A stretch of 64,000 bases of DNA from positions 434,001 through 498,000 of the forward strand of contig JAALGY010000038.1 in NCBI GenBank assembly GCA_032358165.1, in the 5' to 3' direction. Below the pieces are notes generated by a model that made no database searches, was not told where the DNA came from, and saw only the letters and a list, made by a program, of their open reading frames with translations. This document shows, one piece after another, positions 37,501 to 47,402 of the stretch (the stretch's first letter is position 1; each line of letters begins with the position of its first letter). The DNA is from Diplosphaera chodatii. Lineage: Eukaryota; Chlorophyta; Trebouxiophyceae; Prasiolales; Stichococcaceae. Both the position numbers and the translations under genes were made by a program.

Positions 37501-39513
37501 ACTGTTTGCTGTGTGCATGTCCGCGCCATGCACCACCGGCTGCGCTGCCTCGGGCATGTGCACCCGCGCTGTGACACTGGCGAGGTGACACAGACCTTGG
37601 CTTCCGCATGCAATATCGATTGGCGGCTGCGCAGGCCGTGGGGCCCCTGCAGATGTCTCACCTAGGCGATCACGTCGCTGTTGCATGAGCTGGAAGGTGG
37701 GACGCCACAACATGTGCTCCGGGCATGGTGCAGGCCAGTGCGGCAGAGGCGGCGCAGCAGCTGGCAGACGCGCGGGCGCGGCTGCAGGAAGCGACGGATG
37801 CGGCGTCTGACAGCGCGCAGCGGCTGGCAGACGCCGAGGCGCGTGCCGCCGACAGCGCTGGGGCTGCCGACCGGCTGCAGCAGGAGCTCGGCGCTGCACA
37901 GGTGCGTCTGGCACCAGACATATAGTTCTGCTGTGTCTCTCATTGCGAGGGCTGCTCAGTAGTGACAACAGCCTGACACCTCGAACCATGGCTCCGATGG
38001 CACGTCTGCTGCTGAGGCCTGAGGTGGCATGCAGGAGGCGCAGCAGGTGGCGGAGGCCGACTTGGCGGCGGCAAGGCAGGAGCTGGCGCAGCGCGCCCTG
38101 GACTCGGTCGCCGGGGTGAGGGCCCGCCCTGCGCCGTGCAGCTCACAGCCTCTGATGTGCATGCAACGTGGGGTCTTGGTGCTTACCAGGACGCACCGCC
38201 AGTCACCAACATGCGCAGCATCGCATCGGCACCCGCGCAAGCCGCACGCGCATGTGGTGCCAGCTGGAGCCAGCTGGAGCTGCGGGTACAGAACCGCCCC
38301 CTGCCTGGACAACCCTAAGGTCCTTAGAACCGACCCCTGCCTGGCGTTCTGCAGGCGCCGTCCCCGGGCACGCAGCGCCCCGGGCAGGACGTGACGCTGC
38401 CCGAGGCGCCCGCCCGCCAGCCGCACAGCAGCGGCTCCGCCAGCTCGGCGCTCTCCGCCTCCTTCAACGCGCCGGTGCGCCGCGGCCCACGCCTGCTGCC
38501 ATTCGGAGCACCTTGCCAGCATTTTGCATCGTGCTCGACCACCTCCGCACAGGCAGTATGGGAGCAAGGGCTGGGTCGTGCGGCATGCACACGGTCTCTG
38601 ACCATTGGTGTCTGGCAGTTCTTTCGTCGGCTGCCTTGGCACACATGAGGCTGTGGCCCTGTAGGTCTGCCAGCCACAATGAGTAACCGACCCCAGATCG
38701 CTGTGTGTCACGGCAGGCTGCTGGCGGGCGCAACAGGCGGGCCGCCAACTATGATCCCGAGGCGGCGCTGTCAGATGAGGCGGCGGACATGTCGGATGAG
38801 GTGCGCATCGTACCAGCAGGGCGGTACGATGTGGGCACTGGAGAGGGCCTGGCCCCTGTGCAGTGGCCTGGTTCTACGGTCACGCAACATATGTGATCAG
38901 CTGAGACGCCTTCGTGCGATCTGTGTACAGGGCAGCGCCGCGCGGCCGCTGCCGCGTGACTTCCGGGGCCTGAGCACCGTGGCGGCGCTGCGGGGTGCCC
39001 CGCCACGCGCGCACGCCGCCATGCTGGCCGCGGACCGCGCCACCGCCGCCGCAGGTGCGCGTGGCTTCGCGGCCTAAATTTGGATGCGTTTTCACAAGCT
39101 GGGGGCTCCGGCCGCTCTGGGTGAACCTAGCCATAGCTAGTCTGCTGCGGGTTTTTGGAGGCAGCGTGATCCTGCCGCGGACAAGGGCCATGCACCTTAC
39201 CACACTGCAGCCGCTGCAGCGGCAGTGTCTCGTGCTGAGGGCTTTGGTGTTGCAGTTGCAGTCGCAGCCGCCCGCCGCCGTGACACAGGCAGAGTCGCAC
39301 TGCCTGCTTACGTCGCGGCACGTCGCCCTGCGCTGAACGATGAGCTTCACCGTCAAACATGCAAGTGCGCGTGCACCTGCTGCAGGGCTGTACCTGAAGG
39401 CGCAGCCGTGGGCGCGGCTGGGCGCTGCCGCCTACCTGCTGCTGCTGCACCTCTTCCTGCTGTCGTGCGCGGCGCACCGCCACCGCGGCGGCGCGCTGGT
39501 AGCGGCGCCCTGA
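28526..39513 (+). CDS. Gene 7: giant golgin-84-like coiled-coil protein with C-terminal membrane anchor
   Basis: 27 exons: 28526-28576, 28698-28769, 28916-29313, 29496-29572, 29751-29950, 30155-30280, 30460-30618, 30917-31036, 31204-31374, 31609-31725, 31880-32782, 32909-33512, 33635-33775, 33970-34124, 34373-34538, 34737-34846, 35047-35116, 35266-36656, 36742-36909, 37099-37191, 37351-37452, 37734-37901, 38035-38115, 38355-38474, 38717-38800, 38931-39054, 39386-39513. Phases agree; 2,032 residues. The start RREDLRQAGLKRLEQFKSRR resembles basic N-terminal helices of long coiled-coil proteins. A Ser/Ala-rich linker is followed by about 1,500 residues of heptad-like AEA/QQL coiled coil, then a low-complexity region. 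The C-terminus (LKAQPWARLGAAAYLLLLH, then LFLL) matches the golgin-84 pattern of YP-AR + single TM with HL. Golgin-84 tethers vesicles at the cis-Golgi. Animal and plant members are about 700 residues, so this one is almost three times longer. Exon 10 ends in a GC donor; the end of exon 18 is uncertain. Confidence 0.82.
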
Positions 39514-40345
39514 GCCAGGGTTCAGCATTAGGGCGGTCTTACCCTGGCACTGCTATGAGCATGGCGTCCGCGCACAGCAGCTCGCCGCCAGCCTGGAGCG
39601 TCTGGCGCCGCAAAATGCAGCAGCCTTTCCTGTTGCGGACTAGGCCTTGCCGCGTAATGCCAATAGTCAGAGGGCTGCACACCGTGTGTGACCGTCACCT
39701 TGCGGGCTGCCCAAGCTCAGTTGCCAGTGCAGGCTCGAGTCTGCCACATGTTAGGGTGCTTCTGCCACGTGCTCATGTTTTCGCAGGGGTGATCCATGTG
39801 TTCGATACCTACGGTACTTCAGGTGACCATTTTTTGCGCTGCTATGCTACCAAGGACACGCAGCTGTCAGCACTGTGGCATGTATCTTGCATCGGACTTC
39901 GTTTCAAAATTCAGATGCAAATAGATGACTGCAAGCTGATTGCTGGCAACATGCGCAAAAAATGTGGTGTGCACATGGCAGCTATGCCTGCCCCATCAGA
40001 CATGAAACTGTCGTATGTCCAGACCGGATTGCTGCGCTATATACTCAAGAACCACATGTACAGCTGTGCCGTCGCTCTCGTCTGACGGCCCCTGCAAACC
40101 GACTGCACTCTCGAGAGCAGTGGCGGCACACCGGCGGGTCTCAGAGATTCAGCACTGGGGATGTGGAGATCGTACCAGTTTCCGCACTGCCCCCGCTGCA
40201 GCTGGACAGTCCAGCCGTGCCATCACCCCGACACCGCCAGCCAGCTCGCCTATCTCTCGCCATCATCCAGTAGTCTTGCTGCGTCTGAGCCTCTGCGACG
40301 CCCGTTTCACGCAGACACGATCGTGGCGCAGAGACGAGCCGACTG
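39514..40345. other. Intergenic region and 5' leader of Kazal gene 8
   Basis: No coding exon supported. From about 40096 to 40345 the sequence is duplicated upstream of gene 9 (42375-42645) and ends in the same CGACTG plus GTGAGG donor, so it is probably promoter and untranslated first exon of gene 8. Confidence 0.55.
40096..40345 (+). repeat. Duplicated upstream block, copy 1 (Kazal gene 8)
   Basis: Shared landmarks in the same order with copy 2 at 42375-42645: ACCGACTG near the start, GCGGCAnACCGG, CCCCCGCTGCA, AGCCTnTG, and GACGAGCCGACTGGTGAGG at the end. The last landmark is about 215-225 bases before each start codon. Confidence 0.6.
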
Positions 40346-40569
40346 GTGAGGTGCAACGCTGCTGAGAGTGCTCCAAGCGTCCGCTCACCCTCACCTTGGC
40401 CATGCTAGCACCATCAGAGTGTCACCGGGACAGAGGCCGCATGCATTGAGGCACCTTCTGCCGTGCCTTCCGTGTGGTAGACTGTGGTGTGGTTCAAGAT
40501 GCCAAGCCTACAATCGGATGGCTCCATCCATGCATGTCACTGCAGTGTTCTCGTATGGTATCTTTGCAG
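40346..40569 (+). other. Predicted 5'-UTR intron of gene 8
   Basis: Donor GACTG|GTGAGG and acceptor TTTGCAG, four bases before the ATG at 40574. The paralogue gene 9 has the same arrangement (42646-42862, acceptor also four bases before its ATG). Confidence 0.6.
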
Positions 40570-40573
40570 CAAG

Positions 40574-41978
40574 ATGCGTGCGTTCATCTTCGTCCTGGCG
40601 CTGATGCCGCTGCTGGGCGCCGCTGCGTCCGGCGATCCTGAGGCATCCACATTAAGTCCAGCTACCAGTGCGCAGCTCCACCACATCTCTGTGCATTCCG
40701 CTTGCCTTTGAGGTCATTCTATGCATCGAGATACCCTTGCATGACTGAGCGTCGTCTGTACATGCTCCACTGGTTGCTGCACCTTGCCATCTTGCAGATG
40801 CTGATCTGCTGATGCCCTGCTCACATGCACAACGGCAGCTGCTTCTCTGCCTTTATCGTACGCAACATCAGATCCTACGGCCTTGGTATGTCTGCCAGCA
40901 ATTGCAATGTGACAAGCAAACTGCCGCCCTGCAGGCCGCAAGCTGCGGGTGCTGCAGCGCTGCGTGTGCCCCGCGATCTACAAGCCGGTGTGCGGCGAGA
41001 AGAACGGCGTGCGTCAGACCTACTTCAGCTCCTGCCAGGCCGGCTGCGCTGGTGCCACTGTGGTGGAGCAGACCGCATGCGGCGGTGGCGCTAGCATCCA
41101 GCAGTCAGGTGCTTGACCAGCGGATGTCATGCAGTATACATAGCGCCTGCATGGCTGGCATTGCTGCGTGCGCTGCATGCAGTACGCTTCGAGCAGCTGT
41201 CCTCAGAGTGCATGCTGCTGGATGCAGGACAAAACACCAGCGGCCGCAAGCTGGCTGCCACGACCTGCATCTGCAACACGCTCATCAAGCCGGTGTGCGG
41301 CGTCAACGGCAAGACCTACTCCAACGCCTGCCGCGCCAAGTGCGCCCACGTCAAGGTCGTCAGCAAAGGCGCCTGCCCGTGCATCTGCTCGCAGATCTTT
41401 CTGCAGGTGTGCGGCGTTGATGGCAAGACCTACTCCAACGCCTGCCGCGCCAAGTGCGCCGGCGTGAAGGTCGCGAGCAAGGGCAGGTGCCCCTGCATCT
41501 GCCCGGCGATCTTCGCCCCTGTCTGCGGCACCGACAAGAAGACGTACAGCTCGGCGTGCATCGCACGCTGCAAGGGCGTCGCCGAGGCGCACAAAGGCAA
41601 GCGCTGCATTGCCCGCTTCTCCGTGCAGAAAGTCACAGCAGACATTTTACGACACGATCATGCAGCAGACCGTGGCGAATACCCTCTGATTGTTTGCTGC
41701 TCACAAGACCTCGCTAACAGCAATGTGTGCGCCTACGCACCGACTGCCTGGCCGCTGCTGACCTGTCCGTCGCATTGCCGTGCATCGCAGGCGAGTGCCG
41801 CTGCATCTGCAGCAAGCTTTTCCGTCCTGTGTGCGGCAAGAAGAATGGCGTCTTGAAGACCTTCGACAACTCTTGCCTGGCCGACTGTGACGGGGCAACA
41901 GTCGTGGCGCAGAAAGCGTGCAGCGGCAGCATCTGGTGCGCCAGACACCGTGCCCAACCGCTTGCATGGTTCTGCTGA
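40574..41978 (+). CDS. Gene 8: secreted five-domain Kazal-type serine protease inhibitor
   Basis: Exons: 40574-40667, 40935-41108, 41228-41596, 41791-41978; 274 residues. Signal peptide MRAFIFVLALMPLLGAAAS. Five Kazal domains follow: one in exon 2, two complete domains and most of a third in exon 3, and the rest in exon 4. Each has the C.C....PVCG....TY..C...C......C pattern; domain cores are PAIYKPVCG, NTLIKPVCG, SQIFLQVCG, PAIFAPVCG and SKLFRPVCG. By Kazal numbering the P1 residue is the second after the second Cys: A, T, Q, A and K, so only the fifth domain looks suited to a trypsin-like enzyme (inference). The intron after 41596 has a GC donor (AAAG|GCAAGC), and using it is needed to join KG to EC in register with the other domains. 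Likely acts outside the cell against microbial or own proteases. Confidence 0.85.
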
Positions 41979-42645
41979 AACCCTGCAGTTCACACCGCGC
42001 TGCACTCCGTCGATGCTCAGCGGCCTCCATGCGTGATGCTTGCTCCCATTCGTGCAGACCGGACATGAAGTGGCCCTCACGAGCCAGGAGTCCGCAACAG
42101 GAGCTGCGGCATGCCGACCATCACAATGCCGTGGTCTCTGCAAGCAGATGGCGGCGTTAGCTTGTGGTTACGGGCACCCCGTTACGAACAGGTGTTGCTG
42201 GTAGCAGATATGAGGAGGATGGCATCAGCAGTGTGGTGCTGGGTGGTTGCCGCTAGCTTGCATTTGTACAATGAACGGCTGACTGTCAGGCGCAGGTTAC
42301 GAAATCCGACCAGATGTGGCTGCAATGCAAGTATTTCGATGAAAGTGTCTGCGTCTTTGCTGATCTGTTCTTTCGAACCGACTGTATTCGCAAGCAGCCA
42401 GCGGCGGCATACCGGAGGAGGCCAACGACCAAGATCAGATCACTGCGCACGTGGAGGGTTTTGTCAGCTTCTGTATCGCCCCCGCTGCAAGCTGCGCAAC
42501 GGCCAGTCTGATCCCCGCGGCCCCTTACCTCGTGCTTAACAACTGGCCTTGTTTTGAACCGCTCAGATCTAGCAGGGTCCGTGGCGCCAGAGCCTGTGTC
42601 GCTGCTGCAAGCAAGAAGACCCGTGGTGTGCAGACGAGCCGACTG
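41979..42645. other. Intergenic region and 5' leader of gene 9
   Basis: Holds the 3' flank of gene 8 and, from about 42375, the second copy of the duplicated leader block. No coding exon supported. Confidence 0.5.
42375..42645 (+). repeat. Duplicated upstream block, copy 2 (Kazal gene 9)
   Basis: Partner of 40096-40345, with the same landmark order and the same terminal GACGAGCCGACTG before a GTGAGG donor. Shows that promoter and leader were duplicated with the gene. Confidence 0.6.
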
Positions 42646-42862
42646 GTGAGGTGCGACACAAATGAGCGTGCCCATGAGGTCTGCTGGCTGTCGCTTCAAT
42701 CGGATACAGCAATGTAGAATGTGAAAGTGGCGCCACGTGTATGGTGTCAGGCATTCTGGGTGCAAGCTTAGACTATGTTGTATGTTGTCCGAGATTCCTG
42801 GCCTACGACCGAATGACCTCGTGCACTCGTGGCGCAGGACGTAACATGCTCCATCATCGCAG
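42646..42862 (+). other. Predicted 5'-UTR intron of gene 9
   Basis: Donor CGACTG|GTGAGG and acceptor TCGCAG, with the ATG at 42867. Homologous in position to the intron before gene 8. Confidence 0.6.
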
Positions 42863-42866
42863 CAGT

Positions 42867-43908
42867 ATGCGTGCCTTCATCCTCGCGCTTGTGCTGACGC
42901 CGCTGCTGGCCGCCGTGGCGTTCGGCGATCCTGGGGCAGCCGCTATGGATCACGCCTACGGTGCGCAGCTGCACTTCTGACGCCTGCATCCGCTCGTTGT
43001 GGATCAGTAAAATGGTTCCAGTTGCGTGATATTAAGGCAGGCGCCGCCAGCCGTCCGCGTTGTTTCTGGCGCACCTCACCATCTCGAAGATGCTGTCGAT
43101 GTCGTCCTGCTCACATGCACAACGGCAGGTGCAGTTCGTCGCTGACGTGGAGCACGCACATGGCATCAACTGCGGAGCACATTGGAAGGTTAAATTCTAC
43201 CAGCTGACATATGTGCTGCCTCCGTGCATGCACAGGCACCAGCAGCGGCCGCGCGCTGAAGTCATGCATCTGCCCAGACATCGTCATGCCGGTGTGCGGC
43301 GCCAACGGCAGGACCTACACCAACGCCTGCCGCGCCAGATGCGCCGGCGTCAAGGTGGTCAGCAACGGCGAGTGCCCCGTCACAGGTGCCGTCTCCCGCT
43401 GCAGGCCGTCAGCGTTGTTGCATGCAACCATGGACGCTGGCGAAGCCTCAAGATATGCATGCGATCTACGTGCTACGACTGCAGGGGTGCAGGCCCAGCA
43501 GGTCACAGCCGCGCGCATTGATGTCCTGCAGGCCGCAAGCTGAAGGTGATCAAGCGCTGCATCTGCCCGGACATCTACAAGCCAGTGTGCGGCGAGAAGG
43601 GTGGCGTGCGCCGGACCTACGGCAACTCGTGCCTGGCCGGCTGCGCGGGGGCGACGGTGGTGGCGCGGGAGGAGTGCGGCGGCGGCATCTGGTGCGCCCA
43701 ACACAGCGCTCGGCAACTTGCAGCGATGACCTTTGGGATCCTGCAGTTTGTGAGCGTGATGCGGATCATGCAACTGAGATCGTGCATTCTGCTGTTCGTG
43801 CAGATCGGTCACGGTGGCCAAAACAGGCCAGGCGCCTGCAGTGGTTGCACGTGCTGGCGCTCGTGTTGCCGTGATGCGTCAGCACGGACGCAATCGCTCA
43901 GGTGTTGA
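42867..43908 (+). CDS. Gene 9: secreted two-domain Kazal-type inhibitor
   Basis: Exons: 42867-42960, 43236-43385, 43532-43908; 206 residues. Exon 1 is exactly as long (94 nt) as that of gene 8, with the same signal peptide start MRAF and the same phase-1 donor. Two Kazal domains: PDIVMPVCG in exon 2 and PDIYKPVCG in exon 3, both with Asp at the predicted P1 site, unlike gene 8. Exon 3 is most similar to exon 2 (the first domain) of gene 8 (shared [17 protein letters not shown]), so domain order differs between the paralogues. After the second domain there is a tail of about 70 residues with several cysteines (e.g. CTCWRSCC) that may be wrong if an unseen intron removes it. Secreted inhibitor is the confident part. 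Confidence 0.8.
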
Positions 43909-44523
43909 GGCAGTTCCGAGTATGTCTGGATGGAAGAACGTCTGTGCAGGTAGCACTTCAGAACCACAGCGTCAGACTTGCTATGTGCAGAAACAGACAC
44001 CCAGCAGCGAGCCTAACAGCTGCCTTTAGCAATCATACATGGTGCAACCGAGCGAGTAGTGAGCATGTCTCTCAAACATGTGACCTGTGGGCAAGGTGGG
44101 TGGAATCATCAGCAAAAACGCCAGTCTGCAAACTGGCTGCGGGCTCGGATGGTGGCATGAACGGATGACGAGTTCAAAACTTGGATGTGACCCTTCGTGA
44201 CTTGGTGATGAGATGCACGATTGCTTACAGCCTGTCTTTCGCAGTGCGTGCACGGCACTTTGAACCTTGTAATCTTAGCTGCTGTGTACTGCTACGTTGG
44301 ACGATGCAAGTAGCATGTCCGCAAGCTGGCTGCAAACACTCGGGAACACCTCACCCACGGTCATACGTGACAAGCCTCTCCGATGACACGTCATCCGCTG
44401 CCCTCTCCTCCAGCACCATCTCAACACACGCTTACTTGCCTCTCCACTCCCAGTGAACTGCTGCTGGGTCGCCCGGCTGCCGCGCTGCCGTCTGCCGCCG
44501 CCAGGTGCTGCGCTGCTCGCTGC
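43909..44523. other. Convergent intergenic region between genes 9 and 10
   Basis: 3' flanks of gene 9 (+) and gene 10 (-). Nothing recognisable seen. Confidence 0.45.
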
Positions 44524-46940
44524 TCAAGCACGCAGCGCGGGCTCCAGGTCGCGCTGCCGCGCCTCCTGCTGCAGCCCGGGCGACGGCAGCGGCGGCGCGG
44601 TGGGCAGGTCCGCCGCGCGCAGCTGGCCGCCGTTGCCGCCGCGGCGGCCGCCGCCCGGCAGCGGCGGCTTGGGCGGGCTCGGGTACGCCACCTCCCCCTC
44701 CTGCTCCGCGTCCCTCGAGGCGTGCACCTGCGGGGTTGGACAGACGAGACGCATGACCCAGCGGCCCAGGTGGGCGTGGGTTCTGCAGCAATGCGCATGC
44801 CGGATCGCCATCAGTGGCATGTGGCACACAAGCAGGCAGCCTGTGCAGGCGTCGCCGACAGACAAGGGGCATGCCTGGGCAGCCCATGCGACAAACAGCT
44901 GGCATGTTCTCCATCCGACGACAGGGAAATCGAGCAGCACTGGGACACGACGCTGACACGATGGCACACCCGGTGCTGTCCGCATGGTGCCTGTGTCGTC
45001 AGCTGTCGACATAGCTGGCACAGTGTTGCCGAATTACATGCAAAGCTCGCATGCCGCATGGTTTGGTGGCGACCGGGCGGGCACCTGCGGGTAGGCGACG
45101 CTGCCGTCGTCCTCGTCCGCGGTCCCGCCGGCTGCCGCCTGCGCCGGGCTGTACGGCCGCGGGTAGCTGACCCGCCCCTCGCCCTCCTCCGCGCGGCTGC
45201 ACCAGGGAGCATAAACACTGCTCAGGTCGGTGACACTGCTTGGCAGCCTTGCAATTGGACCGACGGCTGACGCTGCTGCACAGGGCCAGCGTGCATCGCA
45301 TCACAGCCGTATCTTGCTCTGTTATACAGACATTGCACATATGCTATGTCGCGGGTTCAGGGCGTGCGGCGCCGCCCGCACCTCACGGACACCCAGCTGG
45401 CGGAGCCCTCCTCGGAGGAGGGGGCGCGCACGGAGGGGCCGGGCGGCTGCAGGGCGGGGTCCTGCCCCTCCCACCGCGTCAGCTCGTCCATGATGCGGAT
45501 GCGCTCCTGCAAGTAGGCAGCGATTTCGAGTGTGGGACTCAGAATCTGGCCTACCAACGGAGCGGCTTCCATAGCGCGAGTCCAGTGTAGGGCGGGGCAG
45601 TCTCAAGGGTGGCCAACTATGCAGCTGCATGCGCGTGAGTCAGCCGGTCGTCAGGGCGAGCGCACCGTGAGCGTCTCCCAGTCCTGCTGCAGCCGCCGCT
45701 TGCGCTGCCTGTTGCGCACCAGCAGCGAGCCCTGCACACGACCGCCGGGACATCAGTTCCTGCCGGGATGTTTCAGGCAGTGCCTCGTCATGTTCACGAC
45801 ATGCAGCCAGATGCTTCGCCGATAACCCTGCAGTGCAGCAGCAACACACATGCTGCAGTGCTGCTGCACAGCGCGTTGCCAGCGAGACTTCTACGTGTCT
45901 GGCTCGACCTCATGGGTTGTGAACAGGTGACACCTTCTTGAGTCATGGAATGCGGGCCATCAACGGCATCAGGTGCAGCTCAAGGCACCGAAGCCAGCGC
46001 CAGCCTGCAATGCACATGGTTACACCAGCAAGGCTCGTCACCAGGCGCTGGAGGCTGGCGGAGGTGAAGCGCCAGCCCAGGAACAGGGCCCCCGCGCCCC
46101 ACACCGCCACCCGCAGCGGCGCCAGCCGCCCGCCCCGCAGCACGCGCCCCGCCGCCACCGCCACCGCCGCCACCGCCGCCACCGCCGTGAGCTGCATGCA
46201 TGCACCGGTGTGTATTGAGAAGACAAGCCACGCTCCATCCGTGAACATTAGCGTGGTACCAACCTTAGGGCGGACTGCAGAATTTGACAAAGCGTGCATG
46301 CGTTGCATTGAGCAGGGCTTGCACCTCGTTGGCGACCTCGTCGGGGTTCATGACCTCCACATCCAGGGCGTTGATGTGCGCCTTCAGCATCTGCGCAGCC
46401 AACAGCGCACATGCTGCATGCACATTGGGTTCTGCTGTCGTGCCGCCACAAGCACGCTGCGCATGCAGTGCAAGACTGCCGCAGAGTATGCTCATTCACA
46501 AAGCCGCAAGCTACCTGCGCCTCGACTTGCAGCGCCCGAAAGTGCTGCACCAGCGAGACGTACGCGCGCCTGAGCGTGTTGTAGTCCGCACTGTGCACAT
46601 CGCCCAGCTCCTTCTGCAGCCGCGACACCTGCACGCCCGAGGAAGGGTCAAGCACGATGCCGAGCACATGCATGCATGTGAGCTGGCGACGTGCATGCCC
46701 ATGTGGCAGGCATGCGCCACAGAAGTTCCAGCAAACGCCTCCGACACGCGTCGGTAATTCCAGACTAAAGACGTGTGTGATCGCGCTTCTGTAGGCGTGC
46801 ATGTTTGCGATGTGAGTGCTGGAAGCCTGTCCCCTGCCGCCCAAAACGCCGGAGCAGGGCTCAGATCGCACCTCGCTGGTGAGGTGCTCCACCCGCTCCC
46901 GGAGTCGCTGCTCAGCGCTGTCGGCCTGCTTAGCTGACAT
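44524..46940 (-). CDS. Gene 10: short coiled coil plus hydrophobic Ala/Val segment, unrecognised
   Basis: Exons, 5' to 3': 46940-46872, 46628-46515, 46390-46325, 46191-46042, 45731-45666, 45506-45387, 45186-45085, 44727-44524; 296 residues, all junctions phase 0. The N-terminal 85 residues are helical and charged (EQRLRERVEHL, VSRLQKELGDV, LRRAYVSLVQHF). Exon 4 codes a hydrophobic stretch (TAVAAVAAVAVAAG and VAVWGAGALFLGWRF) that could be one or two membrane passes. Basic residues follow (RNRQRKRRLQQDW). The C-terminal half is Pro/Gly-rich with repeated SYPRP, VAYPQ and VAYPSPP strings. The acceptor of exon 7 is a guess (GGAG|GAGGGC); an alternative would change the frame. No family recognised. 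Divergently paired with gene 11. Confidence 0.6.
46139..46191. repeat. (CCGCCA)n-type microsatellite inside exon 4 of gene 10
   Basis: Imperfect tandem CCGCCA/CCACCG units, read on the minus strand as GCGGTG codons. They encode the Ala/Val hydrophobic run of the predicted membrane segment. Confidence 0.75.
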
Positions 46941-47402
46941 GGGGCTGTTCTGCTGCCTGCTTCTCGGTCAAGTCGTCAGACGCTGATGATGCACGAAGGA
47001 TGCTTGTGTATTGTCTCACGCCTGCCGCTGAATTGCGCGCTCAGCAGTGCGCCAGAGGCTTTGCAAGATACCGTGCAACGTATTGAGACCCAAGCCAAAT
47101 CGCAGACTGGCTTGCTGTCCTGTGCCTTGGACGGAGACACGGGGTAGCTGCGAAGTGCACCCCTGCAGCAATTCGAGGCCATGAAACAACAAGTGCGCTC
47201 TATGTTGCACAAATTGCACACTTTGTGTGTGCACACATGATCCGATGAAAGTTGAATGTTCTTTGAAACTGATCGCCTATATGGGTACACGTCGTTTGGG
47301 TGGTGTTGCTACTGCGCAAAACAGACGGATGATCGGTGCTCCTTTGTCGCCACAAGTTGGCGAGCACACGTATATCGTTGGCTTATCTGTTGCAATCAGT
47401 GA
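46941..47402. promoter_or_regulatory. Divergent promoter region between genes 10 and 11
   Basis: 462 bases separate the start codons at 46940 (-) and 47403 (+). It is visibly more AT-rich than the coding regions around it. No specific element named. Confidence 0.45.

Noticed and set aside
37673..37704. Candidate exon in gene 7 (AITSLLHELE)
   Set aside because: It ends in phase 1 while the next exon needs phase 0, and the remaining intron would be about 20-30 nt.
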